This document shows, in pieces, positions 1 through 6,209 of a stretch of 6,819 nt of DNA. The notes below the pieces were generated by a model. That model worked only from the letters and a program-made list of their open reading frames with translations. It had not been told where the DNA came from and did not search any database. The stretch's first letter is position 1. Every line of letters starts with the position of its first letter. Where the stretch lies: assembly GCA_020425835.1 (NCBI GenBank), contig JAGQRC010000197.1:1-6819 (forward strand), in the 5' to 3' direction. The stretch is from Planctomycetota bacterium. Its GTDB lineage: Bacteria; Planctomycetota; UBA8108; UBA1146; JAJFFE01. The position numbers were made by a program, and so were the translations under genes.

Positions 1-495
1 AGCATCGAGGGTCGCGCTCATCGCGACGACGCGGAGATCGTCCCGCGCCTCGCGCATCACCTTGCGCACCAACGCGATGGCGAGCTCGGCGTCGACGCTT
101 CGCTCGTGCAGCTCGTCGAAGATCACGATGCCGACGTCGTCGAGGAAGGGGTCGCGCTGGAGTTGCTGCAGGAAGACGCCATCGGTCACCACTTCGATCC
201 GGGTGCGAGGCCCGATGCAGCGATCGAACCGCACGCGGTACCCGACGGTGTTCCCGAGACCGTCGCCGAGCTCCGCCGCCATCCGCGCCGCCGCTGCGCG
301 CGCCGCGACCCGACGCGGCTCGAGCACGACGATCTTCCGATCGTTCGACAGGCCATGCTCGAGCAGCGCGAGCGGAACGCGCGTCGTCTTCCCCGCGCCC
401 GTCGCGGCGCGGAGCACCAGTGACGAATGCGTCGCGAGCGCGGCCACGATCTCCGGGAGGACTTCATCGATCGGGAGAGGCTGGCGTGGGGGCAT
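1..495 (-). CDS. hrpB: ATP-dependent helicase HrpB, N-terminal part (3' end outside window)
   Basis: This is the first 165 codons of a DExH-box superfamily 2 helicase of the HrpB type; the gene leaves the window at position 1. Visible motifs, in order: motif I (Walker A) GAGKTT at residues 33-38; motif Ia LEPRRVAA at 58-65; the TDG motif at 104-106; motif II DELH at 127-130 inside FDELHERS; motif III SAT at 160-162 in MSATLDA. From memory, spacing and wording follow E. coli HrpB closely, for example NTVGYRVR at 82-89 and IEVVTDGV at 100-107. The family couples ATP hydrolysis to presumed RNA unwinding in the cytoplasm; its substrate in most bacteria is unknown. I chose the ATG at 495 because homologues begin only a few residues before the IDEVLPEI helix. 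An in-frame ATG at 537 would add 14 residues and lies inside the palindromic element. The Shine-Dalgarno before 495 is weak (TAAGG, about 11 nt upstream). Family assignment is firm; the exact start is less so. Confidence 0.93.
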   Translation of the reverse strand, partial: MPPRQPLPIDEVLPEIVAALATHSSLVLRAATGAGKTTRVPLALLEHGLSNDRKIVVLEPRRVAARAAAARMAAELGDGLGNTVGYRVRFDRCIGPRTRIEVVTDGVFLQQLQRDPFLDDVGIVIFDELHERSVDAELAIALVRKVMREARDDLRVVAMSATLDA

Positions 496-522
496 CGTCG
501 ACCGGACCTTAGGGCCGTCCCA

Positions 523-678
523 ACAATAACTTGTCATTCTGCGGGGCATCTCTACCACATCTTCGGCCGCGCCTCGGTCGCGAAATCCTCAACGTACTCA
601 CCAGTACGCCTCCGGTTTCGCTTCCTCGTTGCGACCAAAGCTGTGGCAGACCTACCCCACAGAATGACAAGTCATTGT
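523..678 (-). repeat. Long imperfect palindrome, ERIC-like intergenic hairpin element
   Basis: A 156-bp sequence is an ungapped imperfect palindrome: base i faces base 1201-i throughout. Of 76 facing pairs, counted by hand, 55 are Watson-Crick. Eight more (528/673, 542/659, 547/654, 554/647, 564/637, 567/634, 591/610, 592/609) become G-U wobbles if the minus strand is transcribed; only two mismatches (571/630, 586/615) become G-U on the plus strand. The outer arms are best conserved (529-548 against 653-672, only 542 and 547 unpaired in DNA). The centre is a perfect 6-bp stem, CGTACT 593-598 with AGTACG 603-608, around a CACC loop. The right end carries a small extra palindrome, AATGAC-AA-GTCATT (663-676). 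It begins 10 nt past the DUF4132 stop codon and ends 27 nt before the hrpB ATG. No target-site duplication or U-tract is apparent. Size and shape recall ERIC/IRU-type intergenic repeats; family membership cannot be tested within one window. Confidence 0.8.
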
Positions 679-688
679 GAGACGACCC

Positions 689-3600
689 TTAACGGATGAT
701 CTCCTGCCAGTTCGGGTCGAAACCGTCACCGGCTCGAGCGAGGGTCTCGAAGTCGCGGTAGCACTCGCTGATCACGCGCGGCGGTGCGCTGCCGAGGAGT
801 CTCGGGGGCTCCAGGTCGATCGGGTCATCCGTGCCGAAGAACCCCAGTCGAAGGAGGGCGACGGGCGGGTTCTCGATGTCGACGTAGAATCCGGTGTGCT
901 CGATGACGGCCTGGATCCCGAGGCTCCGGAAGTGTCGGGTCGCGTAGTGCGCGCGGCCTCGCCATCCGTGGACAAGGGATGTGTACCCGAGCGATCTCAG
1001 CGTCGACTGGAGACGTTCCCCGCTCAGGAGATGTCCCTGGAAGTCAGTGAGTTCTCGGTCACGGACGCGTTCGGGCGGCAACTCGTACGGCTCGACCTCG
1101 AGCTGGCGCAGGAGCGGCGCAACCGCGTAGTCCGCGAAGTGCGAGCGCCATCGGTCTCGCTCTTCTACCGACAAGTCGAGACCGTGAGCGACGCGGATCG
1201 CGGCCGATGCCACGGTGTCGTCGACGACCGAGACGGTATCGTCGTGCGCGTCGGTCCAGATGCGATCCTCGAGTGGTCGGAAGGAATGCTCGAGCTCGCC
1301 CTCTCGGTAGAGACCCCACACGACGCGCTCCGCCAGCAGACTCCCTATGGGGTGATCGCGGAACACCTCGAGCCAGAGCGGGACCGACCACTCTCGTCCG
1401 GTGCACAGCGCATCCTCGAGGCGAGAGGTCTGCAGCTTCGCCGACTCTTTCGTCTGTTGGCGCAGCGACTTCAGGGTCGACCGAGCCTCGGAAACGGACT
1501 CGGGGTCCTCGTCCCGGCGCGCCCGCGGAAGGGAACCCCACTTCTCGCCGTCCTCGCGGATGTCGATCTTCAGGTCCGCTCCGAGACGCAGCGCGAAGCG
1601 ACGCGTGACTTCGCCCGACGCGGCCGATCGGTACGCGATCTCCACCTCCCGGTTCGGACCGAGATCGCCATGGGGTAGCGTGCGGTCGACGAACTCATCC
1701 CGTGTCCAGCCGCGTCGGGCGGCGAGCCCCTCGACGAGGGCGATCGCTTCCTTCTGCAGCGCCTTGGTGCGGAACCGCTGCGCGATGGAGACGAGCAGAC
1801 TCGTCGCGTTCGGCGCGTCGATCGAAGAGACGAAGTCGAGAAGGGCGCGGCACTGGCCCATGCGCCTGCCGTTCCACTGGCGGAGGAACTGCTCGGCGGT
1901 GGGGACGACTCGGTCCGGACTCGGACCGACCGCGGCCGCGAGGCCGAGCAGTCCGCGGCACTCAGCACTCCGCTCGGCCGTTCCTTTGGAACCGTCCGGA
2001 CCCGTCTTGGCTTCTTCGGTGGCGAGCTCGAGCCAACGATCGAACAGCGCGTCCGCGAACGCACGCCGACTCATCGGCTCCATCGCCTCGCAATGCGTCC
2101 GCACGCCGTAGTCGGCGGAGGCGACCTTCTGTTCCGTGGCATCGACGAGCCAAGCGTCGACGAGGCGGACGTCGACCTCGTTGCCGTCGGACCATTTCAG
2201 TCGCGGTAGCCTCGATCGATTCAGCCAGGACAGGGCGGTGGGGACTCCCTGGTCCAACATCTTCGCGGCCTCGTCGATCAGCGCGGCTCGATCGGTCGGC
2301 TCGAGCGCGATGGGCTCCTTCAAGTCGTGGAGCGTTCGCGTCAACGAGCGACACACGGTCGCGTCCTTCTCGGTCTCGAGGGCGGCACGAACGGCGTCCG
2401 CGGCACCCTCCGGTTTGCGCTCCGCGATCCAGTTCGCCGCAGCATCGCGGATCGACTTCTTGCGGTCCCGAAGGGCGGACAGCAGTCGCTCATCCAGGCT
2501 GCGCGAACCGTTGAGCGCGGCGCGCGCCATCGGTCGGACCTTCACCGGTCCGGTCGTCGCGACATTCCAGAGCGGTCGATCGAGTACGGCCGGGAGCTCG
2601 GGCAGGATGGACGCGATCCACGCCGCTTCCTCGAGCGTCTCGTTCCGTTCGTAGTCGCCGGGATCGTCCAACACATCGACCAGCACTTCCGGATGCTGCG
2701 CAAAGAACGGCCAGATCCCCTCCTTTTCGAGATTCTGGCTGGGCCGGCGGTGGCCGGTCAGCCACTGCCTTCCGAGTGACGCGAGGGGGATCCCGCAGTA
2801 TCGCCCGAGCTCCGCCGCCGCCCGCAGGTCGAACAACTCCGCGTGTTCCTGCCACGGTTGGCGCGGATGGTAGGAGCCGATGAAGAACGACCCGCGCAGG
2901 TGGGTCCACCGAGCGAGTGGAACCAGCTCCAGGTCGCCATCGAGTTGCGCGCCGACCCCGTGGTACTGCCGGACGAACGGAACCCGTTCCTGCTCCGGCC
3001 ACGGCTCGGGATCGAAGAGTGACGCGAAGATCCGCTCGCGCTCCGCGGGAGGGCAACGCTTCGGCTCCGACGACCGCTTCGATTCGTGGTTCGCGAGCTG
3101 CACCTCGAACCCCTCGTCGAGGAGCCGGAAGAACTTCTCCTTCAGCTCGTTCGTCGGCGACCGGGGTGTCAGATCCTGCGGTGGAAGCGGAGGGAGTTCC
3201 ATCGCGGCGACGGTCGGCTCCTGAGTTCGTTGGAGCTCCTGACGCGTTGCTTCGATCGCCTGGATCAGCTTCCGCGAGCGCGTTCCCTTCTGGATCTCGT
3301 CGAGGAGATCGGCGGGAAGCCGATCGGCGACGTCGAGATAGAGCTCGAGCGCGAGGATTCGTTCCGTCGGCTTCCCCTGCTGGAGCACTTCCGCGATCGA
3401 CTCGGCTCGATCTTCGATCCTCTCGAGCACTCGGCGCGCGACGAGTCGATTGTCCTTTCGTTGCCCGACCGCCTCCCGGACGAGGAGATCGGCGAAGGTC
3501 GAGAAGTCGACCCCCGCTTGGTCCATCTTTCGGATGAGATGCTCGCGACCGAAACCGTCCAACTCGAGCCAGCGTTTCCGGACGAGCTCGCGCTCCTCCG

Positions 3601-4099
3601 TGGCGAACTCGGACCAGCCGCGTGCGCGTTCGCTGATCTCGTGTGGCAGGAGGAGCTCAACGAAGTCGGCGCGGGTGAGCCCGGTCAGCTCGCCCGCGGC
3701 GGCGAGCGCCCGAACGTCGGCCGTGATGTAGAAGGTTGCCTGCCTCAGCCAGAACGGAAGCCCCACCCACCCAGGCTCGCTCTCTCGGCAGAGGGTGTGG
3801 CTGAACGCGGCGAGGCGGAGGATCAACTCGGGAGTCAGTAACGAAGTTGCCCGCACGAGTCGAAACGGCTCGCCGACGTACACCGCCCTGAACACACCTT
3901 TGCGTTCCTCCTCGGTGAGCGCGCCGAGCTCGTCGAGGATCCCTTCGTCCACACCATCGAGAAGGAACCCCGACATGCGCTCGGCGAAGTCGGGGACCGC
4001 CACGTTCGCGCGACCGAGGTCCTCGAGGAGCTCCGCGCGCGTCGTGCTCGAAACAGGGGTCGGCGCACCGATCGCCGCGGCCAGGTACTCGTAGGTCAT
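689..4099 (-). CDS. DUF4132 domain-containing protein with HEAT-like repeats (1136 aa)
   Basis: This is a large soluble protein of unknown molecular function, with no signal peptide or membrane segment. The C-terminal third matches the DUF4132 pattern as I remember it. Around residue 798 is GWTRDEFVDRTLP. ALRLGADLKIDIRED (836-850) is followed by GEKWGSLPRA, then LQTSRLEDAL (889-898), REWSVPLWLEVFRDHP (902-917), ERVVWGLY (924-931) and a GWRGRA turn at 1045-1050. A final ISECYRDFETLA lies at 1110-1121. The middle (about 520-595) has paired amphipathic helices of HEAT type, such as KSIRDAAANWIAERKPEGA. A proline-rich linker (about 293-316) separates an N-terminal helical region. I place the start at 4099, not at the upstream in-frame ATG at 4633. 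AGGAGG sits 7 nt before 4099, and the extension would run antisense through the conserved ftcD start. The family includes E. coli YehI/MolR-like proteins; WGR domains and MoxR/VWA genes often seen near relatives are absent here. Family call is strong; function is unknown. Confidence 0.88.
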   Translation of the reverse strand: MTYEYLAAAIGAPTPVSSTTRAELLEDLGRANVAVPDFAERMSGFLLDGVDEGILDELGALTEEERKGVFRAVYVGEPFRLVRATSLLTPELILRLAAFSHTLCRESEPGWVGLPFWLRQATFYITADVRALAAAGELTGLTRADFVELLLPHEISERARGWSEFATEERELVRKRWLELDGFGREHLIRKMDQAGVDFSTFADLLVREAVGQRKDNRLVARRVLERIEDRAESIAEVLQQGKPTERILALELYLDVADRLPADLLDEIQKGTRSRKLIQAIEATRQELQRTQEPTVAAMELPPLPPQDLTPRSPTNELKEKFFRLLDEGFEVQLANHESKRSSEPKRCPPAERERIFASLFDPEPWPEQERVPFVRQYHGVGAQLDGDLELVPLARWTHLRGSFFIGSYHPRQPWQEHAELFDLRAAAELGRYCGIPLASLGRQWLTGHRRPSQNLEKEGIWPFFAQHPEVLVDVLDDPGDYERNETLEEAAWIASILPELPAVLDRPLWNVATTGPVKVRPMARAALNGSRSLDERLLSALRDRKKSIRDAAANWIAERKPEGAADAVRAALETEKDATVCRSLTRTLHDLKEPIALEPTDRAALIDEAAKMLDQGVPTALSWLNRSRLPRLKWSDGNEVDVRLVDAWLVDATEQKVASADYGVRTHCEAMEPMSRRAFADALFDRWLELATEEAKTGPDGSKGTAERSAECRGLLGLAAAVGPSPDRVVPTAEQFLRQWNGRRMGQCRALLDFVSSIDAPNATSLLVSIAQRFRTKALQKEAIALVEGLAARRGWTRDEFVDRTLPHGDLGPNREVEIAYRSAASGEVTRRFALRLGADLKIDIREDGEKWGSLPRARRDEDPESVSEARSTLKSLRQQTKESAKLQTSRLEDALCTGREWSVPLWLEVFRDHPIGSLLAERVVWGLYREGELEHSFRPLEDRIWTDAHDDTVSVVDDTVASAAIRVAHGLDLSVEERDRWRSHFADYAVAPLLRQLEVEPYELPPERVRDRELTDFQGHLLSGERLQSTLRSLGYTSLVHGWRGRAHYATRHFRSLGIQAVIEHTGFYVDIENPPVALLRLGFFGTDDPIDLEPPRLLGSAPPRVISECYRDFETLARAGDGFDPNWQEIIR

Positions 4100-4106
4100 T
4101 CCGGCT

Positions 4107-4112
4107 CCTCCT
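4107..4112 (-). promoter_or_regulatory. Shine-Dalgarno site of the DUF4132 gene
   Basis: The minus strand reads a full AGGAGG hexamer 7 nt before the ATG at 4099. It is the strongest ribosome binding site in the window. It decides the start codon of the DUF4132 gene against the long 178-residue in-frame extension. Confidence 0.85.
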
Positions 4113-4253
4113 CGGAAGACGCCCATCGACACGATGATCCGGGTGCGACCGGTGGACTCGGACCTTCTGGCCCGGCGCAGCACTCCCCGCCATAATGCCC
4201 CGTTTCCCACTTCACGAAAACTCCGCCCGAGCGCCACTGCGCCTCGAGACCGA

Positions 4254-4260
4254 AAGAAGG
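4254..4260 (+). promoter_or_regulatory. Shine-Dalgarno-like site of ftcD
   Basis: AAGAAGG lies 8 nt before the ATG at 4269 and supports that codon over the in-frame upstream ATG at 4134. It is imperfect (AAGAAGG rather than AAGGAGG) but well spaced. Confidence 0.6.
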
Positions 4261-4268
4261 CCCGATCC

Positions 4269-6098
4269 ATGGCCCCGCAGATCGTCGAGTGCGTCCCCAA
4301 CTTCTCCGAGGGACGAGACCTGGTCCGGTTGGAGAAGATCCTCGACGCGATCCGAGCCGTGTCGGGAGCCGAGCTCATCGACGTCGACGCGGGCCACGAG
4401 ACGAACCGGACGGTGGTGACCATCGTCGGTGAGCCCGAGGCGGTGAAGGAGGCCGCGTTCCGTGCGATCGAGCGGGCGGCGCAGGTGATCGACATGTCGA
4501 AGCACCACGGCGCACACGCTCGGCACGGTGCGACCGATGTCTGCCCGTTCGTGCCGGTCAGCGGCGTGACGATGGAGGACTGTGCGCGGTTCGCACGCGA
4601 GCTCGGGGAACGGGTCGGCGAGGAGCTCGGCATCCCGGTCTACCTCTACGATCGCGCCGCGCTGAAGCCGGAGCGTCGCTCGCTGGCCGACGTTCGCCGC
4701 GGCGAGTACGAGGCACTCTCCGACAAGCTGTCGAAGCCGGAGTGGGCGCCGGATTTCGGTCCTGCGGAGTTCCTTCCCAAGACCGGCGTCGTCACGATCG
4801 GTGCGCGCGAGTTCCTGATCGCCTACAACATCAACCTGAACACCCGTTACAAGGAGGACGCCACCGATATCGCGTTCGATCTGCGCGACGCGGGACGGAT
4901 CGCCCGCGGCAAGCCGAAGACGCACCGCGCGATGAGCGGGAAGATCCTGCGCTACGAGCCGAGCAGGCGTCGCTTTCCCTGTCCGTACGACTTCTCCGTC
5001 CACGAGAGCCTCGATGCGCTGGCGGCGCACTATCGCGAGGCGCACGATCTCGATCTTCAGGCCGAGCTCGCGTTCTTCGGCCAGAACCCGGAGAAGCTCG
5101 AGCGTGCCGAGGTGCACCAACGCGGGCTCTTCAAGGAGTGTCGAGCGGTCGGTTGGCTGATCCCCGAGTACGGGCGTGCCCAGATCTCGATCAACCTGAC
5201 CGACTACAAGGTGACCTCGATGCACGACGTTCTCGAGGCGTCGCGGAGGATCGGCGCCGAGCGTGGCATCGTGGTGACCGGCTCGGAAGTGGTCGGAGTC
5301 GTCCCGTTCGCCGCGATGAAGGCGACGGGCGAGTTCTACCTCCAGGAGCAGCACTCGAGCCGGGGCGTCCCGGTCGGCGATGTCATCGAGACCGCGATCC
5401 AGTCTCTCGGTCTCCGGGACATCGGGGAGTTCGACGCGAAGAAGTCGGTGCTCGGGATGCCGACGGTCGACGGCGCGCTCGCCAACATGAAGGTGACCGA
5501 GTTCGTCGACGAGGTCTCTCGGCCTTCGGTCGCACCGGGCGGCGGGTCCATCTCCGCGCTCGCCGGCTCGCTCGCCGCGGCGCTCACCTCGATGGTCGCC
5601 AACATCACCCACGTGAAACCGAAGTTCCACGAGGTCCACGACAAGATGGAGCGCATCGCGATGCGCTGCCAAGAGCTCAAGGACGAGCTCGTTGCGGGAA
5701 TCGACGCCGACACCGACGCGTTCAACGACGTCATCACGGCGATGCGAATGCCGCAAGGAACCGCGACACAGAAGAAGGCGCGGAGGGCGGCGATCCAGGA
5801 GGGCTACAAGAAGGCGACCCTCGTCCCGGTGCGGACCGCCGAGTCCTGCCTCGAGGCGCTCCGCCAGTGTCGCGCTGCGGTCGGGGACTGTCTGCGCGCC
5901 TCGATCACGGATGTCGGAGTGGGCGCGTTGATGGCGCGGAGCGCGGTCGTGGGTGCGGTGTACAACGTTCGTATCAACCTCGGGGAGATCGACGACTCGG
6001 CCTGGGTCGACGAGGTCCGCTCGAAACTCGACGCGCTGCTCGACGAGGCGGACGAGCTCGCCCATGAGGTCGACGCGTTGGTGCGCGCCGCCTTCTGA
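4269..6098 (+). CDS. ftcD: Bifunctional glutamate formimidoyltransferase / formimidoyltetrahydrofolate cyclodeaminase
   Basis: The 609-residue enzyme transfers the formimidoyl group of N-formimidoyl-L-glutamate to tetrahydrofolate, then cyclises the product to 5,10-methenyl-THF with release of ammonia. This links histidine breakdown to the one-carbon pool in the cytoplasm. The transferase half opens with IVECVPNFSEG (5-15), DVDAGHETNRTV (38-49) and the HHGAHARHGATDVCPFVPV segment (79-97). Its H83 aligns with catalytic His82 of mammalian FTCD. AREFLIAYNINL (179-190) follows. The cyclodeaminase half starts near 405 with FVDEVSRPSVAPGGGS (412-427); the IDADTDAF stretch (478-485) carries the conserved aspartates. 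It ends in the VYNVRINL segment (564-571). Human FTCD is 541 residues; the excess is almost all an insert at about 214-285 between the two conserved parts of the transferase C-terminal subdomain. The start is ATG 4269, where homologues begin; a Shine-Dalgarno-like AAGAAGG is 8 nt upstream. No other hut gene is in view. Confidence 0.95.
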   Translation: MAPQIVECVPNFSEGRDLVRLEKILDAIRAVSGAELIDVDAGHETNRTVVTIVGEPEAVKEAAFRAIERAAQVIDMSKHHGAHARHGATDVCPFVPVSGVTMEDCARFARELGERVGEELGIPVYLYDRAALKPERRSLADVRRGEYEALSDKLSKPEWAPDFGPAEFLPKTGVVTIGAREFLIAYNINLNTRYKEDATDIAFDLRDAGRIARGKPKTHRAMSGKILRYEPSRRRFPCPYDFSVHESLDALAAHYREAHDLDLQAELAFFGQNPEKLERAEVHQRGLFKECRAVGWLIPEYGRAQISINLTDYKVTSMHDVLEASRRIGAERGIVVTGSEVVGVVPFAAMKATGEFYLQEQHSSRGVPVGDVIETAIQSLGLRDIGEFDAKKSVLGMPTVDGALANMKVTEFVDEVSRPSVAPGGGSISALAGSLAAALTSMVANITHVKPKFHEVHDKMERIAMRCQELKDELVAGIDADTDAFNDVITAMRMPQGTATQKKARRAAIQEGYKKATLVPVRTAESCLEALRQCRAAVGDCLRASITDVGVGALMARSAVVGAVYNVRINLGEIDDSAWVDEVRSKLDALLDEADELAHEVDALVRAAF

Positions 6099-6100
6099 GC

Positions 6101-6125
6101 CCGGGCGCTAAACGAGGACGCCCGG
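6101..6125 (+). terminator. Candidate hairpin terminator after ftcD
   Basis: Two nucleotides past the ftcD stop, CCGGGCG (6101-6107) pairs perfectly with CGCCCGG (6119-6125) around an 11-nt loop. The following bases (AGTTCGTCGG) contain no run of U, so a classical intrinsic terminator is not shown. It could aid termination or protect the mRNA 3' end. It occupies the 111-bp gap before the lipoprotein gene, in which I see nothing else firm. Confidence 0.35.
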
Positions 6126-6209
6126 AGTTCGTCGGTTCTCTGCCCTTCCGAGTGCGGTTCGTCGTTCATCCCCGAGATTCTCTCAGGAGCGCAGGGAAGT
6201 GGGTGAACG

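Larger units (their letters stand above)
4100..4268. promoter_or_regulatory. Divergent intergenic region between DUF4132 gene and ftcD
   Basis: These 169 bp separate two head-to-head genes, so they must hold, or lie beside, the promoters of both. The only AT-rich spot resembling a -10 box is CATAAT at 4191-4196 on the plus strand; read on the minus strand, the overlapping bases 4192-4197 give CATTAT. The plus-strand box would place transcription start near 4203 and give ftcD a leader of about 66 nt. No convincing -35 hexamer stands at 16-18 bp in either direction. I see no operator-like dyad or riboswitch fold. The intergenic promoter role is inferred from gene orientation; the exact boxes are weak. 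Confidence 0.4.

Noticed and set aside
523..678. Reading the long palindrome as an intrinsic terminator or CRISPR-like unit
   Set aside because: No U-tract follows it on either strand, the stem is far longer and more interrupted than a terminator, and there is only one copy in the window with no spacer periodicity.
677..1678. 333-residue plus-strand open frame antisense to the DUF4132 C-terminus
   Set aside because: It overlaps the most conserved part of DUF4132 in the antisense direction and resembles no protein I know. It is a GC-driven shadow.
4168..4182. Possible sigma-54 promoter (TGGCCCG ... GCA) upstream of ftcD
   Set aside because: The GG and GC dinucleotides are separated by 9 rather than the required 10 bases, and the -12 element lacks the TTGC context.
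4134..4268. 45-residue N-terminal extension of ftcD from ATG 4134
   Set aside because: FTCD proteins begin a few residues before the VECVPNFSEG motif. The extension is basic and uncharacteristic, and ATG 4269 has a spaced Shine-Dalgarno-like site.
4100..4633. N-terminal 178-residue extension of the DUF4132 frame
   Set aside because: It lies antisense to the strongly conserved start of ftcD, is low-complexity Ser/Arg-rich sequence typical of a GC-rich shadow, and a perfect Shine-Dalgarno precedes the internal ATG at 4099.
4212..6065. 617-residue antisense open frame across ftcD
   Set aside because: Its composition (Arg, Asp, Leu, Val, His rich) is what reverse-complement reading of a GC-rich gene gives. 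The opposite strand carries an unmistakable FTCD with all motifs.
4742..6067. 441-residue same-strand open frame inside ftcD
   Set aside because: It is Arg/Gly/Asp-rich out-of-frame translation of ftcD with no recognisable domain and no separate ribosome binding site.
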